Counted from the stretch's first letter, positions 35,947 through 45,151 are shown. The stretch is DNA of 64,000 nt from an uncultured Aquitalea sp. (GCF_945957525.1 NZ_CAMFLA010000007.1:124001-188000); one strand, 5' to 3'. A program made the numbers and translations. The notes: generated by a model from the sequence alone, not told the origin.

Positions 35947-36701
35947 TTTTCTCTTTCCAGCCGGTGCAGCTCGTTGAGCTTGGCGTATTTGATGTAGCTG
36001 TTGAAGCAGCCAATGCTGATGTGGACCAGACCCGGCAAACCGTCGAGAAATCCCCGTCTTACCAGATAAAACTTGATGAAACGCAGCAGGGGGCTGAACA
36101 CCAGCCGGCCCCATCCCGCTTTTTTCCCGCGTTTATACAAGGTTTCCGCCTGCAGGGTGGTGTAGCGGTTCTGCTTGTTCAGATAGAGGGCGATGTCTTC
36201 ACCGGACTCGTGCATCAGGTCGCCGGTCAGCGCGGCGACGGGTTTGTCGGTCTGCACATATTCATGCACCAAGTCGTCAGACCAGCGCGCGGCTTGTCGG
36301 TTGAACAAGCGCAGGCTCCAGTCCGGATAGCCTTCGCCATGCTTGAGAAAACGACCCATGAAACGGTTGCTGCGAGGAAAACGATAGGCCTCCGCCTGTG
36401 GATTATTCAGCACATCCTTGATTTCATTGGTCAATTTTTCAGACGGCCACTCATCCGCATCCAGGCACAGCACCCAGTCATGGCTGGCTTTTGCTACCGC
36501 CAATTGTTTCTGCGGACCGAATCCCAACCAGTCCTGGTGGATAACTTTGGCCTTATAGGCAGAAGCTATCGCAACAGTGTCGTCTGTACTGCCCGAATCC
36601 ACTACTACGATTTCATCTGCCCATTGCACGCTGGCCAGTGTTTTTTCCAACTGACTGGCTGCGTTTTTGGTAATGAGCACGACAGAGAGCGGTCTTCGCA
36701 T
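35943..36701 (-). CDS. Glycosyltransferase family 2, WaaE/KdtX-like
   Basis: GT-A glycosyltransferase of 252 residues, like the WaaE/KdtX enzymes that add glucose to the inner lipopolysaccharide core. The N-terminal motif is PLSVVLITKNAASQLEKTL. VVVDSGSTDDT lies near 33-43 and CLDADEWPSEKL contains the metal-binding D-x-D type motif near 79-85. FMGRFLKHGEGYPDWSLRLFNR follows. I place the start at ATG 36701 because WaaE proteins begin there; the frame stays open to an ATG at 36791. It forms an operon with the epimerase and lies beside the candidate origin, opposite waaC. Confidence 0.88.
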   Translation of the reverse strand: MRRPLSVVLITKNAASQLEKTLASVQWADEIVVVDSGSTDDTVAIASAYKAKVIHQDWLGFGPQKQLAVAKASHDWVLCLDADEWPSEKLTNEIKDVLNNPQAEAYRFPRSNRFMGRFLKHGEGYPDWSLRLFNRQAARWSDDLVHEYVQTDKPVAALTGDLMHESGEDIALYLNKQNRYTTLQAETLYKRGKKAGWGRLVFSPLLRFIKFYLVRRGFLDGLPGLVHISIGCFNSYIKYAKLNELHRLEREK

Positions 36702-37200
36702 CTTTTCTTGATTTACCCATTTATATAAAGAAGATACTGGTAGAAGTGCGTCCACTGCTGTGGATAAGCCAGTTTTCAACTTTGTTTTCAATGATTTGCG
36801 CGCTGTGAGTTCTTGTTGAACGAGCGACTTTTCTCTGACTGACTAATTGTGGATAACTTTGGCGTCAGACAAATGCGTCTGCTTATGCACAGTCTGTCAG
36901 ACGGCTTTGCAAACTGGCTTGTGAACGGCGTTTTTCACGCTGTCATTTCCTTACTATCTTTGTCCCATTGTATTTAGAAGATAATGTAGAAGAGGCTGTC
37001 CACATGTTGATAACCCTGAAAAACCCTAAAAGGTTCAGATACTTGTCCTGTTGATGGGCTTGGGATTATTCGGGTGCGTCGCAGCATGACAGATTGTGGA
37101 TAAATCGACGAGACATTATTCACAGGCTGTTATCCACAGTTGCTGCCTGCTGATTTTACTTGGTTAACCACAGGCCCGCTCGGGTACAATGCGCGCCATG
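36702..37200. other. Candidate chromosomal replication origin (oriC)
   Basis: Gene-free, AT-richer gap with clustered DnaA boxes. Perfect TTATCCACA boxes lie at 36759-36767, 36848-36856 and 37095-37103 (minus strand) and at 37130-37138 (plus). TTATGCACA lies at 36883-36891 and TTATTCACA at 37116-37124. A one-mismatch box is at 37005-37013. A fifth perfect box lies at 37241-37249 inside waaC. An AT-rich stretch (about 36940-37000) could be the unwinding element. Gene direction and hand-sampled GC skew switch here, and parS sites are scattered on both sides. Confidence 0.78.
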
Positions 37201-38160
37201 ATGAATGTGCTGATCGTGCGCACCTCGTCGATGGGCGACCTTATCCACACCTGGCCGGCCATTACCGAGCTGAAGGCGCATTACCCCAATTTCCGCATCA
37301 GTTGGTTGGCCGAAGAAGGTTTCGCCGATATCGCCCGTCTGCATCCGTCTGTGGATGAGGTGATTACGCTGGCCTGGCGTCGCTGGCGCAAATCCTTGTT
37401 CCAGCGCGCCACTTGGCGCGAGATGGCCGCGCTCAGACACAAGTTGCGCGATACCCGCTGGGAGCTGGTGGTGGATTGCCAGGGCCTGCTCAAAAGCGCC
37501 TTGCCGGCCAAGATCACACGCGCGCCGCTTACCGGTTACGACAAACACAGCATTCGCGAACCGCTGGCCTGTCTGTTTTATGACAAGAAACACGCGGTGA
37601 GCTGGGATCTGTCGGCGGTGGAACGCTGCCGGCAGCTGTACGGCAAGGTGTTCGGCTATCAACCGCAAGGCGCGCCGGTGTTTGGCGTGCCGCCGGGCGA
37701 GCGCCCGGCCTGGTTGGCCGAAGGGCGTTACGCGGTATTGCTGCATGCCACCAGCAAGGCTTCCAAGGAATGGCCCGAAGCCCTGTGGATAGCGCTGGCC
37801 GATCGTCTCTGCGCTGAACATGGACTGACCATGGTGTTGCCCTGGGGGAGCGCAAAAGAAAAGCAGCGCGCCGAACGCCTCGCCGCCGCCATGGGCCAGG
37901 CGGTGGTTGCCCCTCGCATCAGCCTGAAAGAAGCGGCCGGATTGATTGGTCGCGCCGCCGCCGTGGTGGGTGTCGATACCGGCCTCACCCATCTGGCCAA
38001 CGCGCTGAATGTGCCGCTGGCCGCCATCTATACCGATACCGATCCGGCGCGCACTGGCGTGGTGGAAACGCCGTGGGCCGTCAATCTGGGTCATATCGGC
38101 CGCTGCCCCTCGGTAGACGACGTGATGCAAGCGCTGCAATCGCGCCGCGATTTTGCATAA
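37201..38160 (+). CDS. waaC: Lipopolysaccharide heptosyltransferase I
   Basis: GT-B glycosyltransferase of 319 residues that adds the first heptose to Kdo2-lipid A. The N terminus NVLIVRTSSMGDLIHTWPA matches the family; earlier in-frame ATGs at 37189 and 37198 exist and none has a clear ribosome site. LVVDCQGLLKSAL lies near 92-105. The donor-binding block LHATSKASKEWP and VGVDTGLTHLANAL near 254-267 are conserved. It is followed 9 bases later by waaA, so both core-assembly enzymes are probably co-transcribed. Confidence 0.95.
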   Translation: MNVLIVRTSSMGDLIHTWPAITELKAHYPNFRISWLAEEGFADIARLHPSVDEVITLAWRRWRKSLFQRATWREMAALRHKLRDTRWELVVDCQGLLKSALPAKITRAPLTGYDKHSIREPLACLFYDKKHAVSWDLSAVERCRQLYGKVFGYQPQGAPVFGVPPGERPAWLAEGRYAVLLHATSKASKEWPEALWIALADRLCAEHGLTMVLPWGSAKEKQRAERLAAAMGQAVVAPRISLKEAAGLIGRAAAVVGVDTGLTHLANALNVPLAAIYTDTDPARTGVVETPWAVNLGHIGRCPSVDDVMQALQSRRDFA

Positions 38161-38169
38161 GGACAAGCA

Positions 38170-39432
38170 ATGAGCTGGCAACGGTCGCTGTACTCGCTGG
38201 TGTGGCGGCTGGCAACGCCTCTCATTCGACGTTATCTCAAGCGACGGGCGCGCAAAGCTCCGGCCTATCTCCAACACTGGGACGAACGCTTCGGCGCGAC
38301 GCTTGAGCCGCAAGCCCGGGGCGCTATCTGGATCCACGCCGTATCCGTGGGAGAAACCCGCGCCGCCTTGCCGCTGGTGAAAGCCTTGCGCCAGCGCTGG
38401 CCCGACGCGCCCTTGCTGTTGACCCAGATGACGCCCACCGGGCGCGCTACTGCCGCCAGCCTGTATCCGGACGCGGAAATCCGTTATCTGCCTTACGACT
38501 ACCCGCAAGCCGCGCGTGATTTTCTGGCGGCGCATCAACCGCGTTTTGGCGTGCTGATGGAAACCGAGTTGTGGCCCAATCTCATCCATGCCGCGCATGA
38601 GCAAGGTTTGCCGCTGTTTCTCGCCAATGCCCGCTTGTCGGAAAAATCGCTGCGCGGCTATCGCCGCATTCAGGGTCTGATCGGCCCGGCGCTGCGCGAG
38701 CTGGCCGGCATCGCCGCGCAAACCAGAGAAGACGCGGGACGTCTGCTGGCGCTGGGCGCAGCGGATGCCGTGGTTTGCGGCAACACCAAGTACGACTTCA
38801 CCCCACCGCAGGCCATGCGGCCCTTGGCGGAACAATTCCGCCAGTGGACGGGCGGCCGGGCCTTGCTGGTGTGCGCCAGCACCCGCGACGGAGAAGAAGC
38901 ACTGATTCTGGCCGCCTGGCGGCAAGCGCAGGCCAGGGTAGGCAATACCCTGCTGCTGATGGTGCCGCGTCACCCGGAAAGGTTTGCCGAAGTGGCCGCT
39001 ACTGCCGAAGCGCAGGGCTTTATCGTGCAAAAGCGCAGCGAAGGCGGCCCGGTGCGGCCTGATACGCAAGTGTGGCTGGGCGACAGCATGGGCGAGTTGT
39101 TCGCCTATTACGGCGCGGCCGATCTGGCGTTTGTCGGCGGCAGCCTGCAAGCTTTGGGCGGGCAAAACCTGATCGAACCGGCCAGCCTCGGCCTGCCGGT
39201 ATTGTTTGGCCCCTCGATGTTCAATTTTGCCGACGCCAGCGCCAAGGCGTTGGAAGCCGGCGCCGCCATGCAGGTGGAAGACGCCGGCGCGCTGGTGGAC
39301 GCCGCGCTTGCCTTGTTGGCGGATGAGACGCGGCGGCAGACCATGGGTGCCGCCGCGCTGGCGTTTACGCAAGCGCACCAAGGCGCCAGCCGGCGCATAG
39401 TCGAACTGATAGCCGCCCGCCTTGCCGACTGA
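38170..39432 (+). CDS. waaA: 3-deoxy-D-manno-octulosonic acid (Kdo) transferase
   Basis: Membrane-associated GT-B enzyme of 420 residues that transfers Kdo from CMP-Kdo to lipid A precursor. An N-terminal hydrophobic anchor (SLYSLVWRLATPLI) is present. The catalytic glutamate lies in IHAVSVGETRAALPL near 55-70. The PRHPERF and FVGGSLQALGGQNLIEPASLG blocks are diagnostic. AAGGA precedes the ATG. Length and order match E. coli WaaA. Second gene of waaC-waaA, with its own terminator. Confidence 0.96.
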   Translation: MSWQRSLYSLVWRLATPLIRRYLKRRARKAPAYLQHWDERFGATLEPQARGAIWIHAVSVGETRAALPLVKALRQRWPDAPLLLTQMTPTGRATAASLYPDAEIRYLPYDYPQAARDFLAAHQPRFGVLMETELWPNLIHAAHEQGLPLFLANARLSEKSLRGYRRIQGLIGPALRELAGIAAQTREDAGRLLALGAADAVVCGNTKYDFTPPQAMRPLAEQFRQWTGGRALLVCASTRDGEEALILAAWRQAQARVGNTLLLMVPRHPERFAEVAATAEAQGFIVQKRSEGGPVRPDTQVWLGDSMGELFAYYGAADLAFVGGSLQALGGQNLIEPASLGLPVLFGPSMFNFADASAKALEAGAAMQVEDAGALVDAALALLADETRRQTMGAAALAFTQAHQGASRRIVELIAARLAD

Positions 39433-39458
39433 CCCCGCCGCCGCGGGGTTTTGTTTTT
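39433..39458 (+). terminator. Terminator of waaCA
   Basis: GC-rich stem CCCCG / CGGGG followed directly by TTTTGTTTTT, just after the waaA stop. Confidence 0.8.
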
Positions 39459-39523
39459 GTGGTGCGCACACGACGCTGCAAGCGGTTTTTCTTGCGGCGA
39501 CACATCCTTTGCCGATGTGGTGA

Positions 39524-39549
39524 TTGACAGTTTTATACGCATGTATAAA
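39524..39549 (+). promoter_or_regulatory. Promoter and operator of the TetR-ybh operon
   Basis: TTGACA (39524-39529) is a perfect -35 hexamer. Overlapping the spacer and -10 region is an inverted repeat TTTATAC-GCAT-GTATAAA (39532-39549), a typical TetR-family operator. The TetR gene starts 10 bases later, so autorepression by the regulator is likely. Confidence 0.65.
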
Positions 39550-39559
39550 TACTCGCCGC

Positions 39560-40204
39560 ATGCAAAACGCAAGTTCACTTCATCCCACCCGCCAGCTGTT
39601 GCTGGACAGCGGGCTCGCCATGGCGCGGCAAACCGGCTTGCGCGGGCTCACCGTGCGCGGCTTGTGCCAGCAGGCGGGGGTCAATACCGGCAGCTTCGTC
39701 TATCACTTCGGCAATCGCGAAAGTTATCTGAGCGAGCTGATCGAAAGCTGGTACACGCCCTTGTTTGATGGTTTGCAAGCCAGGCTGGTGGAAGACGGCG
39801 CGCCGCTCGCGCGCTTGCGCGCCATGCTGGGTCAGCTGATGGCTTTCGCCGCTGGCGAAGGCGGTTTCATCAGTCAACTGATCATGGACGCGGTGGCCGG
39901 TGAAGCGGCGGTGCAGGTTTTCATCGCCGGGCTGGCGCCGCGTCATCCGCGCCTGTTGCTGCAATGCCTGGAGCAGGCGCAGCAGGCGGGTGAAATCGAC
40001 ATCGCCCCGCCGGTGCATCAATTCATGTTTCTCATGTCGGCGCTGGGTTTTCCGGTGCTGATGTCCCATCTCATTGGCGGCAAACCCGGTTTGCCGGCGC
40101 TTTTGCACTACGCGCTGGAACACTTCGCCGCCGAACCGGATGCCCTGCAACAACGCCTGGAATGGGCGATCAGGGGACTGACTCCCCAGGAGCGCAAAGC
40201 ATGA
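39560..40204 (+). CDS. TetR-family transcriptional regulator of the ybh-type exporter
   Basis: TetR regulator of 214 residues. The start at ATG 39560 (MQNASSLHPTRQLLLDSG) follows the operator directly; an in-frame ATG upstream at 39524-39541 would overlap the promoter. The N-terminal helix-turn-helix is GLRGLTVRGLCQQAGVNTGSFVYHFGNRESYL near 25-56. The C-terminal ligand domain is unrelated to known ligands by eye. The stop overlaps the start of ybhG (ATGA). In E. coli the homologous exporter is controlled by the TetR protein CecR, so an equivalent role is likely. Confidence 0.9.
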   Translation: MQNASSLHPTRQLLLDSGLAMARQTGLRGLTVRGLCQQAGVNTGSFVYHFGNRESYLSELIESWYTPLFDGLQARLVEDGAPLARLRAMLGQLMAFAAGEGGFISQLIMDAVAGEAAVQVFIAGLAPRHPRLLLQCLEQAQQAGEIDIAPPVHQFMFLMSALGFPVLMSHLIGGKPGLPALLHYALEHFAAEPDALQQRLEWAIRGLTPQERKA

Positions 40205-41187
40205 AAAAACGTCCCCTCATCATTGGCGCGCTGGCGCTGGCCCTGTTTGGCGGCGCTTACGCGCTGTGGCAACGCCAGCAGGCGACGCAAACCCCTGTTC
40301 TGTCCGGCAATGTGGATATCCGCTCGGTGAATCTGGCCTTCCGAGTGGGAGGCAGGCTGGCCGAACTCGCGGTGGACGAAGGGGCTACCGTCAAGACCGG
40401 GCAAGTGTTGGGCCGGCTGGACGAAGAGCCGGCGCGTCATGCCCTGGCCGACGCGGAAGCGGCGTTGTCGGCGCTCAAGGCGCGACAGTCGCTCTACCAT
40501 CAGGGCTATCGCAAGGAAGATGTCGAGCAGGCCCGCGCCACGGTGGATGCTCGCGCCGCAGCGCTGGCGGATGCGGAAAGCACATTCAAGCGGCAACAGG
40601 AACTGGCCGGTACCGGCGCGGCGGCGAAGAAGGCGCTGGACAGCGCGCGCGCCGGCTTTGAACAGGCTCGCGCCCAACTGGATGCCGCGCGCCAGCAATA
40701 CCAAGCCATGAGCAAGGGCTACCGACCGCAGGAAGTGGCCGAAATCGACGCCAATGTGAAGCGCTCTGAAGCGCAGCTGGCCAGCGCGCGCTTGCAATTG
40801 GCCGATACGGTGCTCAAGGCGCCGGCGGACGGCGTGGTCATGACGCGCGCGGTGGAGCCCGGCAGCATGCTGAGTGCCGGCGGCACGGTGTACACCTTGT
40901 CCTTGCCGTCGCCGGTATGGGTGCGCGCCTATGTGGCGGAACCGCATTTGGGCGATTTCGCGCCGGGCTGCGCGGTGACGGTATACCGCGACGGCCGCGA
41001 GCAGCCCTATGCCGGTCGCGTTGGTTTTGTTTCGCCCACCGCCGAATTCACCCCGAAGAATGTAGAAACCACCGATCTGCGTACCGCGCTGGTGTATCGC
41101 TTGCGGGTGGTGGTGGACAAGCCGGATGCCGGCTTGCGCCAGGGCATGCCGGTAACGGTGAAACAGGCTGATTGCCGCCATGAGTGA
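40201..41187 (+). CDS. ybhG: Membrane fusion (HlyD-family) protein of an ABC exporter
   Basis: Periplasmic adaptor of 328 residues closely following E. coli YbhG. An N-terminal membrane anchor (RPLIIGALALALFGGAYAL) is followed by a lipoyl half (VRVGGRLAELAVDEGATVKTG-type). A long alpha-helical hairpin rich in alanine lies about 75-190. The second half reads LKAPADGVVMTRAVEPGSML, and FVSPTAEFTPKNVET is strongly conserved. It links the ABC permeases to the NodT-type outer-membrane factor encoded downstream. The start overlaps the TetR stop by four bases. Confidence 0.93.
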   Translation: MKKRPLIIGALALALFGGAYALWQRQQATQTPVLSGNVDIRSVNLAFRVGGRLAELAVDEGATVKTGQVLGRLDEEPARHALADAEAALSALKARQSLYHQGYRKEDVEQARATVDARAAALADAESTFKRQQELAGTGAAAKKALDSARAGFEQARAQLDAARQQYQAMSKGYRPQEVAEIDANVKRSEAQLASARLQLADTVLKAPADGVVMTRAVEPGSMLSAGGTVYTLSLPSPVWVRAYVAEPHLGDFAPGCAVTVYRDGREQPYAGRVGFVSPTAEFTPKNVETTDLRTALVYRLRVVVDKPDAGLRQGMPVTVKQADCRHE

Positions 41188-42925
41188 GGATATCGCCATC
41201 CGCCTGGAAGGCCTGTGCCAACGCTTTGGCGACAACATCGCCTTACAGGGGCTCAGCGCCGGTTTGCGGCGCGGCGTCATCACCGGTCTGGTGGGGCCGG
41301 ACGGCGCGGGCAAAACCACGCTGATGCGGCTGATGGCCGGCCTGCTCAAACCCAGCGAAGGCAAAATCAGCGTCGAAGGGCTGGACCCCATCGCCGACGC
41401 CGAGGCAATGCGTTTGCAACTGGGCTACATGCCGCAAAAATTCGGCCTGTATGAAGACCTCAGCGTGTTGGAAAACCTCACCCTGTACGCCGATTTGCGC
41501 GGCGTGCTGGGAGAGGCCCGCCGACAGAGTTTCGAGCGGCTGTTGGCGTTTACCGATCTGGCGCGTTTCACCGACCGGCTGGTTGGCAAACTTTCCGGCG
41601 GCATGAAACAGAAGCTGGGCCTGGCCTGCACCTTGCTGGGCTCGCCGCGCGTGCTGCTGCTGGACGAACCTTGCGTCGGAGTGGACCCGATCTCCCGCCG
41701 CGAACTATGGAAAATGGTCAGCACGCTGGCGGATGGCGGCATGTGCGTGGTGTGGAGCACGGCCTATCTGGACGAGGCCGAGCTGTGCGACGACGTGCTG
41801 TTGATGAACCAGGGCAAGCTGGAATACAGCGGCTCGCCGCAGGCGCTGATGGACAGCATGCAGGGCCGCAGCCTGCTGTTGAAAGACATCAGCGGCAATC
41901 ATCGTCTGGTATTGCAACGCGCACTGCGCCAACCGGAGGTGATAGACGGCGTATTGCAGGGCGCGGCGGTACGACTGGTGCTGAAGCAGCACGCCGCCTG
42001 GCCGGATCTGACCCCGCTGGCAGCCGGCCCGACCGCGCGGCTGGAAGCCACCCGGCCGCGACTGGAAGACGCTTTCATTGACCTGCTGGGAGGGGGGCCG
42101 GGTGGGGATTCGCCGCTGACCCGGCATATGCCGGAAGTAAGGTTGGCCGAAGGGGTAGATCCGGAAGCCGTGATCGAAGCGCGCCGGCTAACCCGTCGGT
42201 TCGGCGATTTCATTGCCACTGACCAAGTGGATTTCCGTATTCGGCGCGGCGAGATTTTCGGCCTGCTGGGCCCCAACGGCGCTGGTAAATCCACCACCTT
42301 CAAAATGATGTGCGGCCTGCTCAAGCCCAGTGAGGGCGAGGGGCGCGTGATGGGGCTGGATCTGAAAAAAAGCGCCAGCCAGGCACGCCAGCAACTGGGT
42401 TATATGGCGCAGAAATTCGCGCTGTACGCCAACCTCAGCGTGGCGCAGAACCTGACGTTTTTCTCCGGCATCTACGGCTTGCGCGGCGCTGAGCAACGCC
42501 AGCGCATGGATGACATGGTGCAGGTGTTTGCGCTGGGCGACATGCTGGACATGAACGCCGGCGAACTGCCGCTGGGTTTCAAGCAGCGGCTGGCGCTGGC
42601 CTGCGCGCTGATGCACAGGCCGCCCTTGTTGTTTCTGGATGAGCCCACTTCCGGGGTTGATCCGGTAACCCGCCGTGAATTCTGGACCCACATCAACGGG
42701 CTGGTGGATAAGGGCGTCACCGTGATGGTGACCACCCACTTCATGGACGAGGCGGAGTACTGCGACCGCATCGGGCTGGTGTATCGCGGCAGGATGATCG
42801 CCGCCGGCACGCCGGACGAACTGAAAGCCATGGTGGCTGGCGAGGCCTTGCCCGAACCCACCATGGAAGACGCCTTCATCGAGTTGGTGACCCGCGACGA
42901 CAGGCAAAGGGAGGCAAGGGCATGA
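41180..42925 (+). CDS. ybhF: ABC exporter ATPase with two nucleotide-binding domains
   Basis: Tandem ABC ATPase of 581 residues, like YbhF. Domain 1 has Walker A GPDGAGKTT near 39-47, signature KLSGGMKQKL and Walker B VLLLDEPCVGVDP. Domain 2 has GPNGAGKST near 364-372 and Walker B LFLDEPTSGVDP. Its signature is degenerate (LPLGFKQRL in place of LSGGQ), as in many asymmetric exporters. It overlaps ybhG by 8 bases and ybhS by 4, so the operon is tightly coupled. It energises export by YbhS/YbhR. Confidence 0.94.
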   Translation: MSEDIAIRLEGLCQRFGDNIALQGLSAGLRRGVITGLVGPDGAGKTTLMRLMAGLLKPSEGKISVEGLDPIADAEAMRLQLGYMPQKFGLYEDLSVLENLTLYADLRGVLGEARRQSFERLLAFTDLARFTDRLVGKLSGGMKQKLGLACTLLGSPRVLLLDEPCVGVDPISRRELWKMVSTLADGGMCVVWSTAYLDEAELCDDVLLMNQGKLEYSGSPQALMDSMQGRSLLLKDISGNHRLVLQRALRQPEVIDGVLQGAAVRLVLKQHAAWPDLTPLAAGPTARLEATRPRLEDAFIDLLGGGPGGDSPLTRHMPEVRLAEGVDPEAVIEARRLTRRFGDFIATDQVDFRIRRGEIFGLLGPNGAGKSTTFKMMCGLLKPSEGEGRVMGLDLKKSASQARQQLGYMAQKFALYANLSVAQNLTFFSGIYGLRGAEQRQRMDDMVQVFALGDMLDMNAGELPLGFKQRLALACALMHRPPLLFLDEPTSGVDPVTRREFWTHINGLVDKGVTVMVTTHFMDEAEYCDRIGLVYRGRMIAAGTPDELKAMVAGEALPEPTMEDAFIELVTRDDRQREARA

Positions 42926-44052
42926 GTGTCAATCTGCGACGGCTAACGGCCTTGTGCCGCAAGGAAACCCGACAGATCGTGCGCGACCCCAGCAGCGTGC
43001 TGATCGCCTTCGTGCTGCCGGTTATTTTGCTGTTCATCTACGGCTACGGCATCAATCTGGACGCCAACCGTGTGCGGCTGGGCATCGTCTCGCTGGATCA
43101 GGGTGCGGAAGCCGTGCGTTTTGTCGATACGCTCAAGGGCTCGCCCTTTATCGAACCCCATGTCGGCAACAGCGTGCCGGCCCTGCTGGAAGAAATGAAA
43201 ATGGGCCGCGTGCGTGGGCTGGTGGTGCTGCAAGACGATTTTTCCGCCAAGGTGCGGCAAGGTCGGGGCGAGGCTGCCATCCAGGTGCAAACCGATGGCG
43301 CGGAGCCCAATACCGCCAATTTTGTCGCCAGCTATGTACAGGGCGCGGCGCAGCTGTGGTTGGCCGAACGGCGGCAGGACCTGGGCCTGCCCGCGCCGCC
43401 GGTCATCGAGGTGCAACAGCGCTTCTGGTTCAACCCCACCACGGTCAGCCGCAATTATCTGGTGCCCGGTTCCATTTCGGTGATCATGACCATCATCGGT
43501 GCCCTGCTCACCTCGCTGGTGGTGGCGCGGGAATGGGAGCGCGGCACCATGGAGGCATTGCTGTCCACGCCGGTGACCCGCGCCGAATTGCTGCTGTCGA
43601 AAATCCTGCCCTACTACCTGCTGGGGCTGGCGGCCATGTGCCTGTGCGTGGCGGTGTCCACGCTGATCATGGGCGTGCCCTTGCGCGGCTCGTTGGTCAT
43701 GCTGCTGGTGGTCACCAGCCTGTTTCTCGGCAGCGGCCTCGGATTGGGCCTGCTGCTGTCCACTGTAACGCGCAACCAGTTTGTCGCGGCGCAGGGCGCG
43801 CTGACCGCCGCCTTTCTGCCGGCCATCATGCTGTCCGGCTTTGTGTTCGAGATCAAAAGCATGCCCTTGCCGGTGCAGGCCTTTACCTATCTGGTGCCGG
43901 CGCGCTATTTCGTCAGCGCCTTGCAAACCTTGTATCAGGCCGGCGAAGTGTGGGCCATCCTTTTGCCCAATATGCTGTTTTTGCTGATTTCCGCCCTGTT
44001 CTGGCTGGGCCTGACCGCCGCGCGCACCTGGCGCAGACTGGATGGCAACTGA
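42922..44052 (+). CDS. ybhS: ABC-2 type exporter permease YbhS-like
   Basis: Permease of 376 residues with an N-terminal membrane segment (SVLIAFVLPVILLFIYGYGI). A large extracytoplasmic domain follows (about 45-165). Five further spans follow after VPGSISVIMTIIGALLTSLVVAREWERGTMEALLSTPVTR. The EWERGTME motif is typical of ABC-2 permeases. It pairs with the next gene as a heterodimer; the two overlap by 11 bases. In E. coli this system exports cationic drugs and affects chloramphenicol/cefoperazone sensitivity. Confidence 0.93.
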   Translation: MSVNLRRLTALCRKETRQIVRDPSSVLIAFVLPVILLFIYGYGINLDANRVRLGIVSLDQGAEAVRFVDTLKGSPFIEPHVGNSVPALLEEMKMGRVRGLVVLQDDFSAKVRQGRGEAAIQVQTDGAEPNTANFVASYVQGAAQLWLAERRQDLGLPAPPVIEVQQRFWFNPTTVSRNYLVPGSISVIMTIIGALLTSLVVAREWERGTMEALLSTPVTRAELLLSKILPYYLLGLAAMCLCVAVSTLIMGVPLRGSLVMLLVVTSLFLGSGLGLGLLLSTVTRNQFVAAQGALTAAFLPAIMLSGFVFEIKSMPLPVQAFTYLVPARYFVSALQTLYQAGEVWAILLPNMLFLLISALFWLGLTAARTWRRLDGN

Positions 44053-45151
44053 GATGTGGTACCGGCTCCTCACCCTTATCCGCAAGGAAATGCAGTACCT
44101 GTTGCGCAACGAACAAAGCCGGCGGCTGATGATCGTGCCGGTAATCCTGCAACTGGTGTTGTTTCCGCTGGCGGCCACGCTGGAAGTGAAAAACAACTCG
44201 CTGGCCATCTACAACCAGGACAGCGGCGCGCCGGCCATCGAATTGGTGCAGCGGCTGTCGTCCACCCAGGCCTTCACCCATATCGAGATGGTGCATGGCG
44301 AGGGCGAATTGCGCGCGCTGATCGACCGGCAACAGGCGCTGATCGGCATTACCATTCCGCCCGATTTCTCGCGCAAGCTGGCGTCCGGACAATCCGCGCC
44401 CCTGCAGGCCATCATTGACGGGCGGCGCTCCAACAGCGCGCAGATCGGCTACGGCTATGCCTTGCAGGTGGTGCAGGCTTTCGGCGCGGACCTGGCCGCC
44501 GCGCCTACGCCGGCCAGTGTGTCGGTGCGCCACATCTATAACCCCAATCTGGAATACCGCTGGTTTGTGCTGCCCAGCCTGGTGGCCATCATCACCACAC
44601 TGGGCAGTTTGATGATTACTGCGTTGTCGCTGGCGCGCGAGCGGGAAGAAGGCAATTTCGAGCAGCTGATGGTGTCGCCGCTGACGCCCGCCTACATCAT
44701 GGTGGGCAAGGCCGTGCCGGCGCTGTTGGTGGCGCTGATGCAAGGATCGGTGATCGCGCTGGCGGCGGTGTGGATCTACGGCATGCCCTTTACCGGCTCG
44801 GTGCCGCTGTTTGTGCTGTCCATCCTGTGCTACGGCTTGTCGCTGGTGGGATTCGGCCTGTTCATTTCCGCGGTCAGCAGCAGCCAGCAGCAGGCCTTCT
44901 TGGGCAGCTTCGCCTTCATGGCGCCGGCGGTAATCCTGTCAGGCTATGTGGCGCCGGTGGAAAACATGCCGCTGCCGCTGCGCGCGGTCAGCATGGCCGA
45001 TCCGATCACTCATTTCATCATCATCGTCAAAGGCCTGTTTCTCAAAGGCTACGGCATGGCGGAGGTGTGGCCGCATTTGTGGCCCTTGCTCGTCATTGCC
45101 GCCGCCACGCTGGGCCTGGCTTATTACATTTTTGTCAGCAGGAGCCAGTGA
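44042..45151 (+). CDS. ybhR: ABC-2 type exporter permease YbhR-like
   Basis: Second permease of 369 residues, with the same layout: a first span near 25-45 (RRLMIVPVILQLVLFPLAATLEV), a periplasmic domain, then spans after LPSLVAIITTLGSLMITALSLAREREEGNFEQLMVSPL. It ends one base into the start of the outer-membrane factor gene, so the complete tripartite pump is one transcript. Confidence 0.93.
   Translation: MATEMWYRLLTLIRKEMQYLLRNEQSRRLMIVPVILQLVLFPLAATLEVKNNSLAIYNQDSGAPAIELVQRLSSTQAFTHIEMVHGEGELRALIDRQQALIGITIPPDFSRKLASGQSAPLQAIIDGRRSNSAQIGYGYALQVVQAFGADLAAAPTPASVSVRHIYNPNLEYRWFVLPSLVAIITTLGSLMITALSLAREREEGNFEQLMVSPLTPAYIMVGKAVPALLVALMQGSVIALAAVWIYGMPFTGSVPLFVLSILCYGLSLVGFGLFISAVSSSQQQAFLGSFAFMAPAVILSGYVAPVENMPLPLRAVSMADPITHFIIIVKGLFLKGYGMAEVWPHLWPLLVIAAATLGLAYYIFVSRSQ

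Noticed and set aside
36438-36447. Single copy of the Neisseria uptake core (TTCAGACGGC)
   Set aside because: Only one copy seen in 64 kb, inside the glycosyltransferase; compatible with chance and not evidence of Neisseria-type uptake.
37156-39561. 801-residue open frame antisense to waaC-waaA
   Set aside because: GC-rich coding sequence gives long open antisense frames. The product has no family features and the sense genes are strongly supported.
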